From contig JAKLHX010000038.1 in assembly GCA_022709925.1 (NCBI GenBank), positions 1 through 8,712 of the forward strand: a stretch of DNA of 8,712 nt, written 5' to 3'. Position numbers and translations under genes: made by a program. Source of the DNA: Candidatus Margulisiibacteriota bacterium. GTDB lineage: Bacteria > Margulisbacteria > WOR-1 > JAKLHX01. Positions within the stretch are counted from its first letter, which is position 1. Every line of letters begins with the position of its first letter. The notes beneath the pieces are model-generated. The model was not told the DNA's origin and did not search any database. It saw only the letters and a list, made by a program, of their open reading frames with translations. Below are positions 1 to 5,676 of this stretch, piece by piece.

Positions 1-200
1 CATGTCGCATAAAAGGTCAGCACCACAGGTTTCCCTTTTAACGAAGATAGCGAAAATCTGTTCCCTTGGGTCGTTGGGAGCTCAAGCTGCGGTATAGGGG
101 CTCCTATATCCAGAGATCTTGGCTGTTCTGCGACAGATCTGCTGCATAATAGAGAGGCTGTTAAAACGGCAAAAATAGCTACCAGGGTGAAGCGCTTCAT
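1..200 (-). CDS. Secreted thioredoxin-fold (TlpA/ResA/AhpC-TSA-like) protein, N-terminal part only
   Basis: Reading leftward from the ATG at 200-198 gives 66 codons open to the window edge. Residues 1-24 form a signal peptide: MKRF, a hydrophobic stretch to about residue 18, then SVA before EQ, a good signal peptidase I site. A Cys at 19 lies in SLLC, which is a poor lipobox, so a soluble periplasmic protein is more likely than a lipoprotein. The mature part reads DIGAPIPQLELPTTQG, then FSLSSLKGKPVVLTFYAT, the usual lead-in of redoxin/TlpA-like domains (G-x-x-P-x-F/L, then L-x-x-x-x-G-K-x-V-V-L-x-F-W-A-T). The next bases, TG, fit the Trp expected before the CxxC motif, but the active site lies outside the window, so reductase, peroxiredoxin and cytochrome c maturation roles cannot be separated. 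An in-frame ATG at 206-204 is an alternative start; a stop at 221-219 excludes anything further upstream. No good Shine-Dalgarno sequence is seen at normal spacing. Confidence 0.8.
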   Translation of the reverse strand, partial: MKRFTLVAIFAVLTASLLCSRSVAEQPRSLDIGAPIPQLELPTTQGNRFSLSSLKGKPVVLTFYAT

Positions 201-208
201 TAACATTA

Positions 209-236
209 ATTTTACAACTTACACCCCTAAAGTCAA
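209..236 (-). promoter_or_regulatory. Probable sigma70-type promoter for the leftward redoxin gene
   Basis: On the minus strand, TTGACT (236-231) and TAAAAT (214-209) are separated by 16 bases and match the -35 and -10 consensus at 5 of 6 positions each. Initiation would fall near 202, only a couple of bases before the ATG at 200. The transcript would then be leaderless or nearly so, which agrees with the lack of a Shine-Dalgarno site. The initiation point is inferred from spacing alone. Confidence 0.5.
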
Positions 237-247
237 TAGTTGCCTTG

Positions 248-256
248 TGTTATACT
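248..256 (+). promoter_or_regulatory. Extended -10 promoter for yggS and the rightward cluster
   Basis: TGTTATACT is an extended -10 element (TGn followed by TATACT at 251-256, 5 of 6 to consensus). The -35 region at the right distance, around 228-233, is poor, as is common with extended -10 promoters, and it overlaps the -35 box of the leftward promoter. Initiation near 263 would leave only about 10 bases before the yggS ATG at 273, with no Shine-Dalgarno site in them. The promoter also argues against the earlier in-frame TTG at 240 being the start. Confidence 0.55.
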
Positions 257-272
257 TGTGGCATCTTTCGCC

Positions 273-944
273 ATGTCATACATAAAAAACAACATCAAAG
301 ATGTGCTCAAAAAGATAGAAACAGCCGCTTCCTCTTCCGGAAGAAGGCCAAGTGACATTGTCTTGATGGCAGTCACAAAAGGAGTTATGGCCGATCAAAT
401 AAAAGAGGCTGTCGATCTGGGCATATCCGATCTTGGCGAGAACAGGATACAGGAGGCTTCAGGTAAGGTCCCAGAGCTGTCTGACATAAAAGGTATCAAA
501 TGGCACATGATCGGCCATTTGCAGACGAATAAAGTAAAAGCCGCCGTTTCCCTGTTCGATGCCATACATTCTTTGGATACTTCGAAGCTGGCACAGAAGA
601 TAAGTGCTGAGGCCTCCGGTATCGGAAAGGTTTTGCCTGTTTATATAGAGGTGAATGTTTCCGGAGAAAAGAGTAAGTATGGGATCGAGCCTCCCGCACT
701 CGAGGATCTTCTTAATGATGCAGGGGCTTTGCATAATATAAAGGTAGAAGGGCTAATGACGATGGCGCCTTTTTCTTCCGATCCGGAAGACAGCCGCCCG
801 TATTTCAAAGAGCTTGCGCGACTTGCTTCATGTCACGGATTAAAAGGATTGTGCATGGGGATGTCCGGAGATTTTACTGTTGCAATTGAAGAAGGAGCGA
901 CTATAATAAGAGTAGGCAGGGCTATTTTTCAGGAAAAACCATAA
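273..944 (+). CDS. yggS: YggS/PROSC family PLP-binding protein (PLP homeostasis)
   Basis: This 223-residue protein is a full-length member of the YggS/YlmE/PipY family: cytosolic, fold-type III TIM-barrel proteins that bind pyridoxal phosphate without known catalytic activity and balance free PLP and amino/keto acid pools. Family marks are the PLP lysine in LMAVTKG (Lys36, same number as in E. coli YggS), LGENRIQE (54-61), WHMIGHLQTNK (77-87), NVSGEKSKYG (128-137), GLMTM (160-164), MGMSGD (195-200, phosphate binding) and RVGRAIF (213-219). I chose the ATG at 273 because it gives the family's usual N terminus. The in-frame TTG at 240 would add 11 non-homologous residues read from promoter DNA. 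It is the first gene of the rightward cluster, and its stop codon touches the sepF ribosome binding site. Close linkage to sepF and proC is a recurrent arrangement. Confidence 0.95.
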   Translation: MSYIKNNIKDVLKKIETAASSSGRRPSDIVLMAVTKGVMADQIKEAVDLGISDLGENRIQEASGKVPELSDIKGIKWHMIGHLQTNKVKAAVSLFDAIHSLDTSKLAQKISAEASGIGKVLPVYIEVNVSGEKSKYGIEPPALEDLLNDAGALHNIKVEGLMTMAPFSSDPEDSRPYFKELARLASCHGLKGLCMGMSGDFTVAIEEGATIIRVGRAIFQEKP

Positions 945-952
945 AAGGAGGG
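945..952 (+). promoter_or_regulatory. Ribosome binding site that decides the sepF start
   Basis: AAGGAGGG is a near-perfect Shine-Dalgarno sequence starting just after the yggS stop codon. It lies 7 bases before the ATG at 960 but only 1 base before the in-frame GTG at 954, so ATG 960 is the start. Confidence 0.8.
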
Positions 953-959
953 CGTGAAG

Positions 960-1403
960 ATGATCGATATTTTCAATAAAGCGAAGGAGTTCATAGGTCT
1001 TGGGCCTGAAGAAGAGATGATGGAGATGCAGGTGTCAAGGACTGAATCCCCGTCCGTGGATTATTCCCAGCCCAGGCAGAAGAGCGCCAAGAAAACTTCT
1101 CCTTCGGATTTTGAGATATCCATATATGAACCCAAAGCTTATGAGAACTCTATCGAGATATCCGCCCGTTTGAGACAGGGGCATCCGGTCATCGTCAATT
1201 TGAAATATCTTGACAGCACGGAAGGGACCAGGCTGATAGATTTTGTGTGCGGAACCGCTTTTGCCATAGACGGACACATGATGAAGATCGCCGATACGAT
1301 ATTCCTTCTTTCTCCCACGAATGTCTCGATAGCCGATTTTTCCGATAAAATAGTCGCTGACAGCGGACAGGTGAGGGAAGGATTGCTCCATAACAGATTA
1401 TAA
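960..1403 (+). CDS. sepF: SepF cell division protein
   Basis: The 147-residue product has the SepF plan. An N-terminal amphipathic segment (MIDIFNKAKEFIGLG, residues 1-15) fits the membrane-binding helix. A low-complexity polar linker (about 16-52) follows, then the SepF core (about 53-125) with the pattern Y-E-x-x-x-I-x-x-x-L-R-x-G-x-P-V-I-V-N-L, IDFVCGTAFAIDG (93-105) and IFLLSPTNVSI. SepF polymerises into arcs, binds the FtsZ C-terminal tail and tethers the Z ring to the membrane, replacing or assisting FtsA. Its N terminus would be 2 residues longer from GTG 954, but the ribosome binding site favours ATG 960. It sits between yggS and proC. SepF in a genome that also encodes LPS transport proteins suggests a Cyanobacteria-like diderm. 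The core match is strong; the membrane helix is judged by eye. Confidence 0.92.
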   Translation: MIDIFNKAKEFIGLGPEEEMMEMQVSRTESPSVDYSQPRQKSAKKTSPSDFEISIYEPKAYENSIEISARLRQGHPVIVNLKYLDSTEGTRLIDFVCGTAFAIDGHMMKIADTIFLLSPTNVSIADFSDKIVADSGQVREGLLHNRL

Positions 1404-1405
1404 AC

Positions 1406-2227
1406 ATGCCTTTTTCTAAGAAGATCTCTTTCATAGGCGCAGGCCGCATGGCCGAAGCCATCATATCCGGGATAATCAAGTCCGGGCTATTTTTGCCTGA
1501 AGATATTTCCATATCCGATAAGGACGGGAAAAGGCTTCAGGACCTGGCAAAAAAACTCAATATAAAGGTCACCCATGGGAATATTGACGCCGTAGAGGCA
1601 TCTGATATTGTTGTTCTTGCCGTTAAACCGCAGGTAAAGCCTGCCGTGCTTGCCGAGATATCAAAGGCAGATCTCAAGAACAGGCTTTTTATCTCGATAG
1701 CCGCAGGGATATCGCTGTCTTTTATTGAGAGCAAGCTGGATAAGGCGGCGGTCGTCAGGGTAATGCCGAACAACCCTTGTCTTGTCGGCCAAGGGATGAG
1801 CGTTCTTTGCAGGGGTACCCATGCCGATGAAGAGGATATGGATATCGCCGAGAAGATATTCTCTTCGCTTGGAAAAACGCTTGTCATGAATGAAAAAAAT
1901 ATGGATGCGGTTACGGGACTGTCCGGGTCCGGGCCTGCTTTCGTGTATAGCGCCATACAGGGGATGATAGATGCCGGAGAATCCCTGGGGATATCCCATG
2001 CCGACTCAAAACACCTCGCGCTCCAGACTTTTTTGGGAGCGGTGGCCACGGTCATTGAGACCGGCAGGTCAACCAAAGAGCTGATCGATATGGTCGCCTC
2101 TCCCGGCGGCACTACAATTGAAGGCCTCAAGGTCCTCGAGAAAGAACATTTTGCAAAAACCATGTCCGATGCCGTGATCGCCGCGGCAAAAAAAGCGGAA
2201 GACATAAGGATGAAGAATGAAGGATGA
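1406..2227 (+). CDS. proC: Pyrroline-5-carboxylate reductase
   Basis: This 273-residue enzyme catalyses the NAD(P)H-dependent reduction of 1-pyrroline-5-carboxylate to L-proline, the last step of proline synthesis, in the cytosol. The N-terminal Rossmann fold begins with ISFIGAGRMAEA (Gly11, Gly13, Met15). LAVKPQ (71-76) and RVMPNNPCLVGQGM (118-131) follow. The C-terminal helical dimerisation and substrate domain carries AVTGLSGSGPAFVY (168-181) and VASPGGTTIEGL (230-241), the ProC signature. Length and motifs match functional family members with no missing catalytic element. The ATG lies 2 bases after the sepF stop with no clear Shine-Dalgarno site, so translation is probably coupled to sepF. 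The yggS-sepF-proC order is shared with Cyanobacteria. Confidence 0.96.
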   Translation: MPFSKKISFIGAGRMAEAIISGIIKSGLFLPEDISISDKDGKRLQDLAKKLNIKVTHGNIDAVEASDIVVLAVKPQVKPAVLAEISKADLKNRLFISIAAGISLSFIESKLDKAAVVRVMPNNPCLVGQGMSVLCRGTHADEEDMDIAEKIFSSLGKTLVMNEKNMDAVTGLSGSGPAFVYSAIQGMIDAGESLGISHADSKHLALQTFLGAVATVIETGRSTKELIDMVASPGGTTIEGLKVLEKEHFAKTMSDAVIAAAKKAEDIRMKNEG

Positions 2228-2233
2228 AGAGGG

Positions 2234-2278
2234 AAATTAAAAATTGCAAATTACAAGTTACAAGACACAAATAAAAAA
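2234..2278 (+). repeat. A-rich short-period repeat (TTACAAG-like units) at the 5' end of the TPR gene
   Basis: A purine/A-rich tract contains a perfect tandem pair TTACAAG TTACAAG (2251-2264), flanked by degenerate copies such as TTGCAAA (2244-2250) and ACACAAATA. It contains almost no GC, unlike the surrounding genes. It resembles the A-rich short repeats often seen between genes in candidate-phylum genomes (recollection, not a search). It spans the proposed TTG start of the next gene, so part of it is translated if that start is right. Confidence 0.5.
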
Positions 2279-2888
2279 CCGAAAAACAATAATATTATCA
2301 GCCATAATGTTCTTTTTTCTTGTTGGGATGTCTTTTGCATGGGTCAACACGCCAGAGCTTTTAAAGGAGATAGAACAGAAAGAAGCCGCGGTCAAAGCAG
2401 CCCCAAATTCTCCTGATGCACGGTTCGACCTTGCTATAACTTATGCTTACACTAATAAGATAGAGGCCGGACTTGATGCTTTGAAGGTCACGGGCAACAT
2501 CGCCGGTGATACCAAGAAATATGCGAGGCACTTGATAGAGAAGTATTACGACATAGTGAAGAAGGATCCCCGTGATTGGAAGGCAAGGTTCAGGCTCGCT
2601 TTTGCCTATTATTTCGGCGGATACAAGAAGCTTGCCTCTAACGAGCTGCAGAATGTTGCCAATCTTGATCCCAGGAACCCGTGGCCATACGGCTATATGG
2701 CCGTTATAGCCGCCGAAGATGAGCATTGGCAGGATGGCATAAGATACATGAAGAAAGCTATCGCCATAGATTCCAATGTGGCTGCTTTCCATCTTGGGCT
2801 GGCCCAGGCCTATTATAAGACCGGGAACAGTTTTGGCGGCGTCATGGAAGCCGGAGAAGCTTTGAGACTGCGGGCCATCGGATACTAA
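2244..2888 (+). CDS. Secreted tetratricopeptide-repeat protein
   Basis: The 214-residue product begins with a basic segment (KTQIKNRK) and a hydrophobic core (about residues 15-29), then S-F-A before Trp33, a fair signal peptidase I site. It is therefore probably periplasmic, or anchored if uncleaved. The rest is helical TPR sequence: repeats at about 56-88, 110-143, 145-177 and 179-211. They show typical spacings such as ARFRLAFAYYFGGYKKLASNE, LDPRNPWPYGYMAVIAA, and HLGLAQAYYKTGNS. TPR proteins act as binding scaffolds; the partner cannot be told from sequence. The TTG start has GAGGG at 2229-2233, 10 bases upstream. The next in-frame ATG (2307) would remove the basic n-region, leaving a poor signal peptide, so TTG 2244 is preferred with moderate confidence. 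It starts 16 bases after proC and ends 4 bases before lptC, suggesting a link to the envelope. Confidence 0.82.
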   Translation: MQITSYKTQIKNRKTIILSAIMFFFLVGMSFAWVNTPELLKEIEQKEAAVKAAPNSPDARFDLAITYAYTNKIEAGLDALKVTGNIAGDTKKYARHLIEKYYDIVKKDPRDWKARFRLAFAYYFGGYKKLASNELQNVANLDPRNPWPYGYMAVIAAEDEHWQDGIRYMKKAIAIDSNVAAFHLGLAQAYYKTGNSFGGVMEAGEALRLRAIGY

Positions 2889-2892
2889 AGGC

Positions 2893-3822
2893 ATGCTCAA
2901 AAAGATCTTCGCCTCTTTAATCTTTCTTTTCATCGTCTGGATATTTTTCTGGGCCGCGTTCATACCCAAAGAAAGCTTGAATCAGAGGGTGAGCAGAGAA
3001 ATGGAACACCAGAAAAGGAAGATAGACCTTTTCATGAAAGGGGTCACTTTTTCCGAGATAATCGACGGCCGCAAATATTGGGAGATAAAAGCAGTGACTT
3101 CCCAGATAAACAAGGACAGTGGTATAGCCCTGCTGAGCGACATAGACGGCTATTTTTTCCGAAACGGCAAATCCTCGATAAAATTCGTTGCTCCTTCTGT
3201 AGAGTGGGATATGAAGAAGAAAGAGATCGTGATCAATTCCCCGAAAGGGCAGGATAATAATTATAAGTTTGCTGTTCCGGACCTCCGGTGGTCCATGGAC
3301 AGGAAGAAAGTCTGGACGGACGGCGATGTGACGTTGAGTTCGGCCGGCGGGAATATAAACGGCCGAGGTCTTTTGGGAGATATAGAACTTTCAAAGATGA
3401 CGATAATGGGCAGTCCCAAGGCGTCTTTTTCCGGCAAGGGAAGAAAGATCGATATTACTGCGGATGCTTTTGAAATATACGGCGCTGCGGGGGACCTTTC
3501 CGCTATTGGTAATGCTAAAGCCATGATGGGAGAGCTGTCGGTTTCTGCTGAGTCCATAAGGTTCTTTAAGGCAAAAGAAGATGTCTTGGCCGCGGGCGGC
3601 GTGGATGTGTCCTTCAAAGATATAAAAGCGAAAGCTGACTTTGCAAAATTCAACCTCAAAGGGAATGTTGTCATGCTTTCAGGGAATGCTAAAGCAAGCA
3701 GGTATGGTAGCCAAATGGCCGGAGGCAAGTTGAAAATCGACATGAGAAATAATAAGATATTGTTGGAAGGCAAAACGGAGGTCTTTGTCGAAGAAGAAGA
3801 CCTGGAGAACAAAAAAAGATGA
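2893..3822 (+). CDS. lptC: LptC family LPS export protein with an LptA/OstA-like C-terminal region
   Basis: The 309-residue protein starts with MLKK and one transmembrane segment (about 5-24), followed by a periplasmic region rich in short beta strands. Residues about 47-175 fit LptC: F-M-K-G-V-T-F-S-E, a polar turn, then KYWEIKA, LSDIDGYFF, VEWDMKKKEIV, and GDVTLSS with GRGL. This is the pattern of LPS precursors' bridge proteins, which pass LPS from the LptBFG transporter to LptA. Residues about 205-302 repeat an OstA/LptA-like pattern: GNAKA, SAESIRFFKAKEDVLAAGGV, KADFAKFNLKGNVVMLSGNAKAS, and GGKLKIDMRNNKILLEG. E. coli LptC has about 190 residues, so this one carries an extra LptA-like module. 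It may be a fusion or simply a long LptC. The gene starts 4 bases after the TPR gene and overlaps trxB by ATGA. No other lpt gene is visible in the window. Confidence 0.82.
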   Translation: MLKKIFASLIFLFIVWIFFWAAFIPKESLNQRVSREMEHQKRKIDLFMKGVTFSEIIDGRKYWEIKAVTSQINKDSGIALLSDIDGYFFRNGKSSIKFVAPSVEWDMKKKEIVINSPKGQDNNYKFAVPDLRWSMDRKKVWTDGDVTLSSAGGNINGRGLLGDIELSKMTIMGSPKASFSGKGRKIDITADAFEIYGAAGDLSAIGNAKAMMGELSVSAESIRFFKAKEDVLAAGGVDVSFKDIKAKADFAKFNLKGNVVMLSGNAKASRYGSQMAGGKLKIDMRNNKILLEGKTEVFVEEEDLENKKR

Positions 3823-4796
3823 TAACAACGCCTCTTGATACGTTGGAAGAAGTAGAGAAGATAATAAACGATAAGGCTTTGCCGTTCGACGTTGCAATAA
3901 TCGGCGGCGGTCCGGCCGGTCTTACAGCAGGTGTCTATTGCGCAAGGTCCGGTATGCGGGCGTTGCTTGTCGAGAGAGCTCTGCTTGGCGGACAAGTGTC
4001 CCTTTGTTCCAGCATAGAGAACTACCCGGGGTTCCCTTCCGGCATAGCCGGCGTAGAGCTTGCGGGCAGGTTTGAGGACCAGGCGAGGAAGTTCGGGGTC
4101 GAGATCGTATGGGGGGATGTGCAAAAGATAGAGATAGAAGGGGGGCTCAAGAAGATATCCCTTATTGACAGCTATTATTCGGCCAAGACCCTGATAATAG
4201 CCACGGGAACGGAACCCAAAAAGATCGGCATTCCGGGAGAGAGCGAATTCCGTGGAAGGGGAGTGTCTTACTGCGCTACATGCGACGGAGCGTTCTACAA
4301 AGATAAAGAGATAGCGGTCATAGGCGGCGGCAATTCTGCCATATCGGAAGCTTTATTCCTTACTAAATTCGCTTCAAAAGTCACCGTGATACACAGGCGT
4401 GACGCTTTCAGGGCCGATAAGATACTTTCCGACAGGGCCATATCAGATCCGAGGATAGAGATAATGTGGGATACCGTCCCGGAATCGATAAACGGGTCAG
4501 ATGGAGTCGAGTCTATCACCGTAAAGAACGTTAAGACATCGAAAAAGCAGGACATTCCGGTAGACGGGGTATTCATATATATAGGAGAATCCCCGAACAC
4601 TTCACTGTTCAAGGACCTGTTAAAGCTTTCACAGGACGGGTCTATAATAGTAGATGACCGCATGCGGACCTCCGCGGAAGGCGTTTTTGCCGCAGGGGAT
4701 GTCTGCCATAAGAACTTCCGCCAGATAGCTACCGCGGTGGGGGATGGCGCGATCGCCGCCGATTCATCTCGAAAATACCTGGAAAACATGCTATAA
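3819..4796 (+). CDS. trxB: Thioredoxin reductase (NADPH, flavoprotein)
   Basis: This 325-residue enzyme is a low-molecular-weight thioredoxin reductase that transfers electrons from NADPH through FAD and a redox-active disulfide to thioredoxin in the cytosol. The FAD-binding motif is VAIIGGGPAG (25-34), the active-site disulfide is Cys152-Ala-Thr-Cys155, and the NADPH domain has GGGNSA (169-174) and HRR (192-194) with Arg198, which favours NADPH over NADH. The second FAD motif is AAGDV (291-295) followed by RQIATAVGDGAIAA. About 20 residues precede the first beta strand (TLEEVEKIINDKA), longer than in E. coli TrxB. The ATG overlaps the lptC stop (ATGA), so translation is coupled. No thioredoxin gene is in the window. 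A ferredoxin-dependent variant is possible in principle but is not suggested by the intact HRR motif. Confidence 0.95.
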   Translation: MITTPLDTLEEVEKIINDKALPFDVAIIGGGPAGLTAGVYCARSGMRALLVERALLGGQVSLCSSIENYPGFPSGIAGVELAGRFEDQARKFGVEIVWGDVQKIEIEGGLKKISLIDSYYSAKTLIIATGTEPKKIGIPGESEFRGRGVSYCATCDGAFYKDKEIAVIGGGNSAISEALFLTKFASKVTVIHRRDAFRADKILSDRAISDPRIEIMWDTVPESINGSDGVESITVKNVKTSKKQDIPVDGVFIYIGESPNTSLFKDLLKLSQDGSIIVDDRMRTSAEGVFAAGDVCHKNFRQIATAVGDGAIAADSSRKYLENML

Positions 4797-4797
4797 T
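4769..4797 (+). promoter_or_regulatory. Promoter for rpsB-tsf(-polA), overlapping the trxB stop
   Basis: A perfect -10 box TATAAT (4792-4797) is preceded by TG plus one base (4789-4791), making an extended -10. TCGAAA (4769-4774), 17 bases upstream, matches the -35 consensus at 4 of 6 positions. The trxB stop TAA (4794-4796) lies inside the -10 box. Initiation near 4804 would give a leader of about 26 bases containing the rpsB ribosome binding site. A second TATAAT at 4803-4808 is probably too close to the ribosome binding site to serve rpsB. Confidence 0.65.
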
Positions 4798-4816
4798 CTT
4801 TCTATAATATTCTCTT

Positions 4817-4823
4817 AGGAGGG
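4817..4823 (+). promoter_or_regulatory. Ribosome binding site that supports the rpsB TTG start
   Basis: AGGAGGG is a consensus Shine-Dalgarno sequence ending 6 bases before TTG 4830. It fixes a TTG as the rpsB start rather than the in-frame ATG at 4845, which is 21 bases away. Confidence 0.85.
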
Positions 4824-4829
4824 CTAACT

Positions 4830-5657
4830 TTGGCTGTAATAACAATGAGACAATTGCTCGAGTCCGGGGTCCACTTTGGACATCAGAAAAGATTCTGGAA
4901 CCCAAAAATGAAACGGTATATATTTGCCGCGAAGAACGGCATTCATGTTATAGACCTTCATAAATCCATACCTATGATCGAGATCGCCTATAAATTCGTG
5001 AGAGACATCGCTGAGAACAACGGGACTGTGCTGTTCGTGGGAACAAAAAAACAGGCCCAGGAATCGATCGAGACGGAAGCAAAACGCTGCGGCATGTTCT
5101 ATGTGAACCAGAGATGGCTCGGCGGGACACTTACCAACTTTAAGACCTTGAGGAAGAATATCTCCAGGCTTAAAGAGATAGAAAAGATGGAAGCCGGCGG
5201 ACTTTTTGAGAAGCTTCCGCACAAAGAGGTTGCTTCTCTCAAAAAAGAGAAAGGCAAGATCGAGAAGATGCTCGGAGGAATAAGGGAGATGACCGCTCTT
5301 CCTTCGGTATTGTTCGTTGTTGACACTAAAAAAGAAGAGATCGCCGTTAAAGAAGCCAAGAAGCTCGGCATACCTGTAGTCGGGATAGTAGACACGAATT
5401 GCGATCCTGACGTCATAGACTATCCGATGCCGGCGAACGATGACGCTATCAGGGCCGTAAAGCTCATTTGTTCTATCGTGGCCGATGCCGTGCTCGAGGG
5501 CAGGCAGATAACCGAACCGGGCCAAGGCCTTGAGATAAAGCTGGAAGAGACCCCTGACGAACTTGTCCTCGCAAGCGAACTGGAAAAAGAAGAAGAGATC
5601 CAGGAGCTTGGTATGGATGAGATACTCCAGCAGATACCGGATAAAGACGAAGAATAA
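4830..5657 (+). CDS. rpsB: Ribosomal protein S2
   Basis: The 275-residue protein is the small-subunit ribosomal protein S2, which binds 16S rRNA at the head-body junction together with S1 and is needed for initiation. The N terminus MAVITMRQLLESGVHFGHQ is the family's standard one. It is followed by WNPKM (23-27), NGIHVIDLHKS, a coiled-coil hairpin (about 105-150), NQRWLGGTLTNF (93-104), GIVDTNCDPD (185-194) and MPANDDAIRA (200-209). From about residue 230 there is an acidic tail rich in Glu, longer than in the 241-residue E. coli protein. The TTG start is fixed by the strong ribosome binding site and homology. It is followed 19 bases later by tsf, the classic rpsB-tsf pair. Its own promoter lies at the end of trxB. 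The leader is too short to hold the long rpsB leader structure known in some bacteria. Confidence 0.98.
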   Translation: MAVITMRQLLESGVHFGHQKRFWNPKMKRYIFAAKNGIHVIDLHKSIPMIEIAYKFVRDIAENNGTVLFVGTKKQAQESIETEAKRCGMFYVNQRWLGGTLTNFKTLRKNISRLKEIEKMEAGGLFEKLPHKEVASLKKEKGKIEKMLGGIREMTALPSVLFVVDTKKEEIAVKEAKKLGIPVVGIVDTNCDPDVIDYPMPANDDAIRAVKLICSIVADAVLEGRQITEPGQGLEIKLEETPDELVLASELEKEEEIQELGMDEILQQIPDKDEE

Positions 5658-5676
5658 CTGAAAGGCAGCAACCCCA

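Noticed and set aside
199..210. Inverted repeat ATTAA-CA-TTAAT as a regulator operator
   Set aside because: The arms are only 5 bases and AT-rich, easily expected by chance; mentioned only as part of the divergent promoter finding.
240..272. Upstream TTG start for yggS
   Set aside because: It would place coding sequence over the extended -10 promoter and add residues that do not match the family N terminus.
1537..2205. 222-codon minus-strand open frame opposite proC
   Set aside because: Shadow of proC; Ser/Ala-rich translation with no family features.
3261..4124. 287-codon minus-strand open frame across the lptC/trxB junction
   Set aside because: Crosses two well-supported plus-strand genes, has no domain, and carries no start signal.
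4798..4829. Riboswitch or S2-binding leader before rpsB
   Set aside because: Only about 30 bases are available and they hold a second AT-rich -10-like box and the ribosome binding site; no hairpin of useful length is visible.
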